From: Acidobacteriota bacterium
GTDB lineage: Bacteria > Acidobacteriota > Vicinamibacteria > Vicinamibacterales > JAKQTR01
Length of the DNA stretch: 64,000 nt
Assembly: GCA_026393755.1 (NCBI GenBank)
Contig: JAPKZO010000028.1
Location: forward strand, 1 to 64,000
Direction of reading: 5' to 3'
The first letter of the stretch is position 1; each line of letters opens with the position of its first letter. Positions 60,900 to 64,000 of this stretch are shown here, one piece after another. Under the pieces are notes generated by a model. That model made no database searches, was not told the origin of the DNA, and saw nothing but the letters and a program-made list of their open reading frames with translations. The position numbers and the translations under genes were made by a program.

Positions 60900-60985
60900 T
60901 GCCGGCGGGACGCCGGTTCCTCCGCGTCTCTGCCTGTTCCTTCCTGGTTCGAGGGGCCGCTCCGGAAACCGCCATCCCGCCGGCA
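60900..60985 (-). repeat. Structured dispersed repeat, copy D (core deleted)
   Basis: Long arms (60900-60920 and 60964-60985) pair with two mismatches and one bulge. Between them only the two conserved ends remain (CGAACCA and GAGACGCGGA on the minus strand), so most of the core is missing yet the arms still match. It lies between the E2 stop and the lipB start within one operon. Confidence 0.75.
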
Positions 60986-60995
60986 CCGTGTCGTG

Positions 60996-62369
60996 CTACA
61001 CAGCACTCGCCTCGAAATTCTCGAGCGCTCTCTTCACGTGCGACATGAACTCGTCGGCCACCGCGCCGTCGATAATGCGATGGTCGTACCCGAGCGAGAG
61101 GTACCCCCTGGTTCGGATCGCAATCATGTCGTCGATGACGGCAACGCGCTTCTCGATGTGGCCGACTCCCATAATGGCCACCTGCGGCTGGCTGATGATG
61201 GGCATGCCGAACTGGGCGCCGAACACGCCGGGGTTGGTGATCGTGAACGTCCCGCCTTGAACCTCTTCGGGCTTGAGCTGCTTGGCCCGCGCGCGAGACG
61301 CCAGATCCTGGATGGCCCGGCTCAGACCCAGCATGTTCTTCTCATCAGCCTTCTTGATGACGGGGACGATGAGGCCCCAATCAAGGGCGACGGCGATGCC
61401 CAGGTTGATCTCCTTCTTGTATACGATGGTGTCCCCGTCAACCGAACTGTTGACGATGGGCACCGCCTTGAGCGCGTCGACCGCCGCCTTCATCAGAAAC
61501 GACATAAAGGTGAGCTTGACGCCCTGTCGTTCGTAGTCGGCCTTGTTCGCCTCGCGGATCGTCGCGATCCTCGTGTAGTCGACCTCAAACACCGAGTGCA
61601 CGTGCGCGGAGGTTCGCTTGCTGAACACCATGTGCTCGGCGATCTTCCTGCGCATCACCGACATCGGGACGACTTCTACGCTGTCTCCCGCCTTGAATAC
61701 CGGAACATGAGTCGCCGCCTGCGCCGGAAGTGGCGCGCCCTGTGGCGCCGCCCCTCCTGTCGCCGGTCCCTTCTCGATGTGCGCGAGAATGTCCTGCTTG
61801 GTCACGCGGCCGCCGAGTCCGGTGCCGGACATCATCGAGATGTCGATGTGATGCTCGTCGGCAATCCTGCGGACAAGCGGGGACGACTTGATCCGCCGCA
61901 ACTGATCGCCAGACAGCCCGGAGCCACTCGGTGCCGTCGGCTGAACCGGGGGGACCGCCATCGCCGCCCCCACAGAGGGTGCCGAAGCGACAGGCGCCGA
62001 AACTTGGGCCGCAGTGACCGGCGGAGCGGCGGGCGCGGCAGTGGCGGGAGCGGGCGGCGGTGAAGCTGGCACTGCCGGCTGCAATGGCGACTCTATCGCC
62101 TTGGCGGGAACGGGAGCGGCCGCGGCGACCGCGCCAGCCTCGCCAATCACCGCAACGACGCTGTTCACCAGAACGGTCTCTCCCTCCTTGGCTCGTATCT
62201 CCAGCAGTACGCCGGCCGACGGGGAGGGGATTTCGGCATCGACCTTGTCGGTCGAAATTTCGAACAGCGGCTCGTCGCGATCGACGCGGTCGCCGACCTT
62301 CTTGATCCAGCGAACAATGGTCCCCTCAGCGATCGACTCGCCCATCTGCGGCATGACGACATCGGACAT
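60996..62369 (-). CDS. 2-oxoacid dehydrogenase E2 (dihydrolipoamide acyltransferase)
   Basis: This is a 457-residue core subunit. The start at 62369 has GAGG 6 nt upstream. The lipoyl domain covers residues 1-76, with the modified Lys42 in ISTDKVDAE. A long Ala/Pro linker follows. The E1/E3-binding domain is at about 158-195 (SSPLVRRIADEHHIDISMMS). The catalytic domain from about 222 ends with YDHRIIDGAVADEF, which carries the active His and Asp. The acyl group (acetyl, succinyl or branched-chain) cannot be fixed from the sequence, and the E1 genes are not in the window. It pairs with the E3 gene upstream and lipB downstream. Confidence 0.9.
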   Translation of the reverse strand: MSDVVMPQMGESIAEGTIVRWIKKVGDRVDRDEPLFEISTDKVDAEIPSPSAGVLLEIRAKEGETVLVNSVVAVIGEAGAVAAAAPVPAKAIESPLQPAVPASPPPAPATAAPAAPPVTAAQVSAPVASAPSVGAAMAVPPVQPTAPSGSGLSGDQLRRIKSSPLVRRIADEHHIDISMMSGTGLGGRVTKQDILAHIEKGPATGGAAPQGAPLPAQAATHVPVFKAGDSVEVVPMSVMRRKIAEHMVFSKRTSAHVHSVFEVDYTRIATIREANKADYERQGVKLTFMSFLMKAAVDALKAVPIVNSSVDGDTIVYKKEINLGIAVALDWGLIVPVIKKADEKNMLGLSRAIQDLASRARAKQLKPEEVQGGTFTITNPGVFGAQFGMPIISQPQVAIMGVGHIEKRVAVIDDMIAIRTRGYLSLGYDHRIIDGAVADEFMSHVKRALENFEASAV

Positions 62370-62398
62370 GAAGAACCTCGTTCGGATGTGTGATCGTC

Positions 62399-62418
62399 GG
62401 GCGCGATGAATCGCGCCC
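62399..62418. repeat. GTAGGGGC-type palindrome, copy 4 (inverted)
   Basis: GGGCGCGATGAATCGCGCCC has 9-bp arms and a 2-bp centre, with the CTACGG flank on its right, so it is inverted relative to copy 5 only 31 bp away. It lies 30 bp upstream of the E2 start. Confidence 0.7.
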
Positions 62419-62449
62419 CTACGGCCGATTGGCAGGTGCGGTCTCGTAG

Positions 62450-62469
62450 GGGCGCAATTCATTGCGCCC
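62450..62469. repeat. GTAGGGGC-type palindrome, copy 5
   Basis: GGGCGCAATTCATTGCGCCC has 9-bp arms and a 2-bp centre, with TCGTAG on its left. With copy 4 it forms an inverted pair in the 119-bp gap between lpd and the E2 gene, the usual paired layout of REP-type elements. Confidence 0.7.
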
Positions 62470-62488
62470 GCATCCCCAGTCTCCTCTA

Positions 62489-63904
62489 TCACCCATGTAT
62501 CGCCGCCCCGTGCGTTGCATGCGCGGCCTCGCCCACCGCCTCGGACATCGTCGGGTGCGCGTGAATCGTGCGAATCAGCTCCTCGACCGTGCTCTCGAGC
62601 CGAAGCGCCAGTGTGGCCTCGGCCACCAACTCGGTCGCCCGCGGGCCGATCATGTGCACGCCGAGCACTTCGTCGTACTTCTTGTCGGCCACGATCTTGA
62701 CGAGGCCGTCGGTCTCATTGGCGATGCGGGCGCGCGCCAGCACGCCAAACGGGAACGTCCCGATCCGAACGTCGTAGCCCCGCTCGACGGCCTGTTTCTC
62801 GGTGAGGCCGACGCTGCTGATCTCGGGATCGCAATACGTGCACTTGGGCACCTGGTCGTAATTGATCGCGTGGAAGGGTTTGCCTGCCAGCCGCTCGGCC
62901 AGCGCGATGCCCTCGGCCGTCGAGAGATGAGCGAGCTGCAGATGCCCGGGCGCGCCAAACGTAATGACATCACCGATCGCCGACACATCAGCGACGCTCG
63001 TCCGGAACTGTTCGTCGACACGCACGTAGCCTCTCTCGAGGGCGAGGCCGACCTGTTCGGCGCCGAGTCCGGCGGTGACAGGGCCGCGGCCGGTCGCCAC
63101 CAGCAGGTACTCCACCGACAGCGTCTGTGTCGAGCCGTCCGGCATCTTCATGTCGAGATCCACGCCATCCGCTCGTGCGCGGGCGGCGGTGACCGTGGTC
63201 GACGTGTGGAACTTGATGCCCTGCTTCTTGAACGCCTTCTCCAGCTCAATGGAAACGGTTTCGTCTTCGAGCGGCACCAGATGCGGCAGCAGCTCGACGA
63301 CCGTGACGTCGCTGCCGAACCGCTTGAAGACAGTGGCAAACTCGACCCCGATTGGACCGCTACCGAGCACGACAATCGACTTCGGCACCTCGCGCAGAAA
63401 GATGGCTTCGTCGCTTGTGATGATGCGCTTCCGGTCGAGCTCGATGCCCGGCACGCTGCGCGCGCTCGACCCCGTCGCGACGATGATCTGGGTTGCGGTG
63501 ACCAGCCGCGTTTCTCCGCCGGTGACCTCCACTTTGCCCGGGCCGGCCAGCCGGCCGCTGCCCTTGATCCAGTCGATCCCGTTCTTCTTGAACAGGAACT
63601 CGATGCCGCGCGTCAGGATCGTCACGATCTTGTCCTTCCGCACCTGCACCTGGTTCATGTCGATGCGGGGCGCGTCAGGTCCAATCACCAGGCCCCATTC
63701 CTTCGCACCCTGCGCGATCTTGAGCGCGTGCGCGTGCTCCAGGAGTGCCTTGGTCGGAATGCAGCCCCAATTCAGGCAGGTGCCACCGAGCGTCTTCTGG
63801 CGCTCGACGACCGCGACCTTGAGGCCGAGCTGCGCGGCGCGGATGGCCGCCGGATATCCTCCGGTGCCGGCGCCGACGATGATGACGTCGTACTGGTTGG
63901 CCAC
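62489..63904 (-). CDS. lpdA: Dihydrolipoyl dehydrogenase (E3)
   Basis: This is a 471-residue flavoprotein disulfide reductase. The start is GTG at 63904, with GGAG 9 nt upstream. The FAD site is DVIIVGAGTGGYPAAIRA. The redox-active pair is Cys43-Cys48 in GGTCLNWGCIPTK. The NAD site is IVVLGSGPIGVEFATVF and the C-terminal catalytic His-Glu is in IHAHPTMSEAVGEA. It reoxidises the dihydrolipoyl group of the E2 encoded next, making NADH. With E2 and lipB it forms one operon; the E1 genes presumably lie beyond the window edge. Confidence 0.95.
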   Translation of the reverse strand: MANQYDVIIVGAGTGGYPAAIRAAQLGLKVAVVERQKTLGGTCLNWGCIPTKALLEHAHALKIAQGAKEWGLVIGPDAPRIDMNQVQVRKDKIVTILTRGIEFLFKKNGIDWIKGSGRLAGPGKVEVTGGETRLVTATQIIVATGSSARSVPGIELDRKRIITSDEAIFLREVPKSIVVLGSGPIGVEFATVFKRFGSDVTVVELLPHLVPLEDETVSIELEKAFKKQGIKFHTSTTVTAARARADGVDLDMKMPDGSTQTLSVEYLLVATGRGPVTAGLGAEQVGLALERGYVRVDEQFRTSVADVSAIGDVITFGAPGHLQLAHLSTAEGIALAERLAGKPFHAINYDQVPKCTYCDPEISSVGLTEKQAVERGYDVRIGTFPFGVLARARIANETDGLVKIVADKKYDEVLGVHMIGPRATELVAEATLALRLESTVEELIRTIHAHPTMSEAVGEAAHATHGAAIHG

Positions 63905-64000
63905 GGGTGGCTGCTCCTGCGGTGGACCACGAGCCCCACGAACGACAACGTGTCGGACGCGGGCCTGGGCGTCACTGGAGACGGCTTCACAACCCTCCTG
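63905..64000. other. Window edge upstream of lpd
   Basis: These 96 bp hold only the lpd leader. No gene or promoter can be recognised with confidence; an upstream operon gene may begin beyond the edge. Confidence 0.4.

Overview
The window is 64 kb of GC-rich, densely coding bacterial chromosome. No rRNA, tRNA, CRISPR array, transposase or phage gene is visible. Four outer-membrane TonB-dependent receptors with an N-terminal carboxypeptidase-regulatory (Oar/Cna-type) domain, a TPR-linked Ser/Thr kinase-like protein, squalene genes hpnCDE and many small secreted hydrolases together suggest Acidobacteriota, perhaps the Vicinamibacteria. That placement is inference from gene style, not a phylogeny.

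Layout. 0.1-10.5 kb (minus strand): a receptor, a serine-hydrolase/NamZ fusion, a second receptor with a clear terminator, and a TPR protein. 10.6-13.1 kb (plus): a P1/DmpA-type peptidase and a sodium:solute symporter. 13.1-13.5 kb: the longest non-coding stretch, filled by a structured repeat. 13.4-21.8 kb (plus): a beta-oxidation operon (TetR regulator, FadN-like, two alpha/beta hydrolases, FadA, FadE, DUF1684 lipoprotein) behind a palindrome close to the Bacillus FadR box. 22.1-25.2 kb: a third receptor and terminator. 25.2-31.2 kb (minus): a KAS III-like protein, FabG-like SDR, thiolase-like protein, two paralogous TetR regulators and an M20 peptidase. 31.3-37.7 kb: a fourth receptor divergent from a hydrolase / acyl-CoA ligase / hydrolase operon, with a 10-bp inverted repeat in the shared promoter region. 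37.9-43.1 kb (minus): def, a tandem ThyX-like gene, an MFS transporter, a thioesterase and an SSS symporter, the last four with overlapping ends. 43.2-50.5 kb: a lipoprotein, a class II aldolase-like enzyme, thiI, hpnE-hpnD-hpnC and a cobalamin adenosyltransferase. 50.6-56.7 kb: mutY with a NUDIX gene, a YgfZ-like protein, a secreted hydrolase, an FHA protein, an MBL hydrolase and a threonine dehydratase-like enzyme. 56.8-60.1 kb: a kinase-like protein lacking catalytic residues and an ECF sigma factor. 60.2-63.9 kb: lpd, 2-oxoacid dehydrogenase E2 and lipB, a coherent lipoyl-enzyme operon cut by the window edge.

The least explained signal is the intergenic repeat population. One family (at 3.0, 13.2, 13.35, 46.6, 51.8 and 60.9 kb) has a conserved core and terminal arms that differ between copies yet still pair within each complete copy. 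A second family consists of about 20-bp palindromes whose centres vary but stay self-complementary. Further families are a 'GTCACCCCGG' repeat, GGGGTCAG and GAAAAGGGGCC hairpins, and 7-bp purine tandem repeats. In three places a repeat supplies the last codons and stop of a gene.
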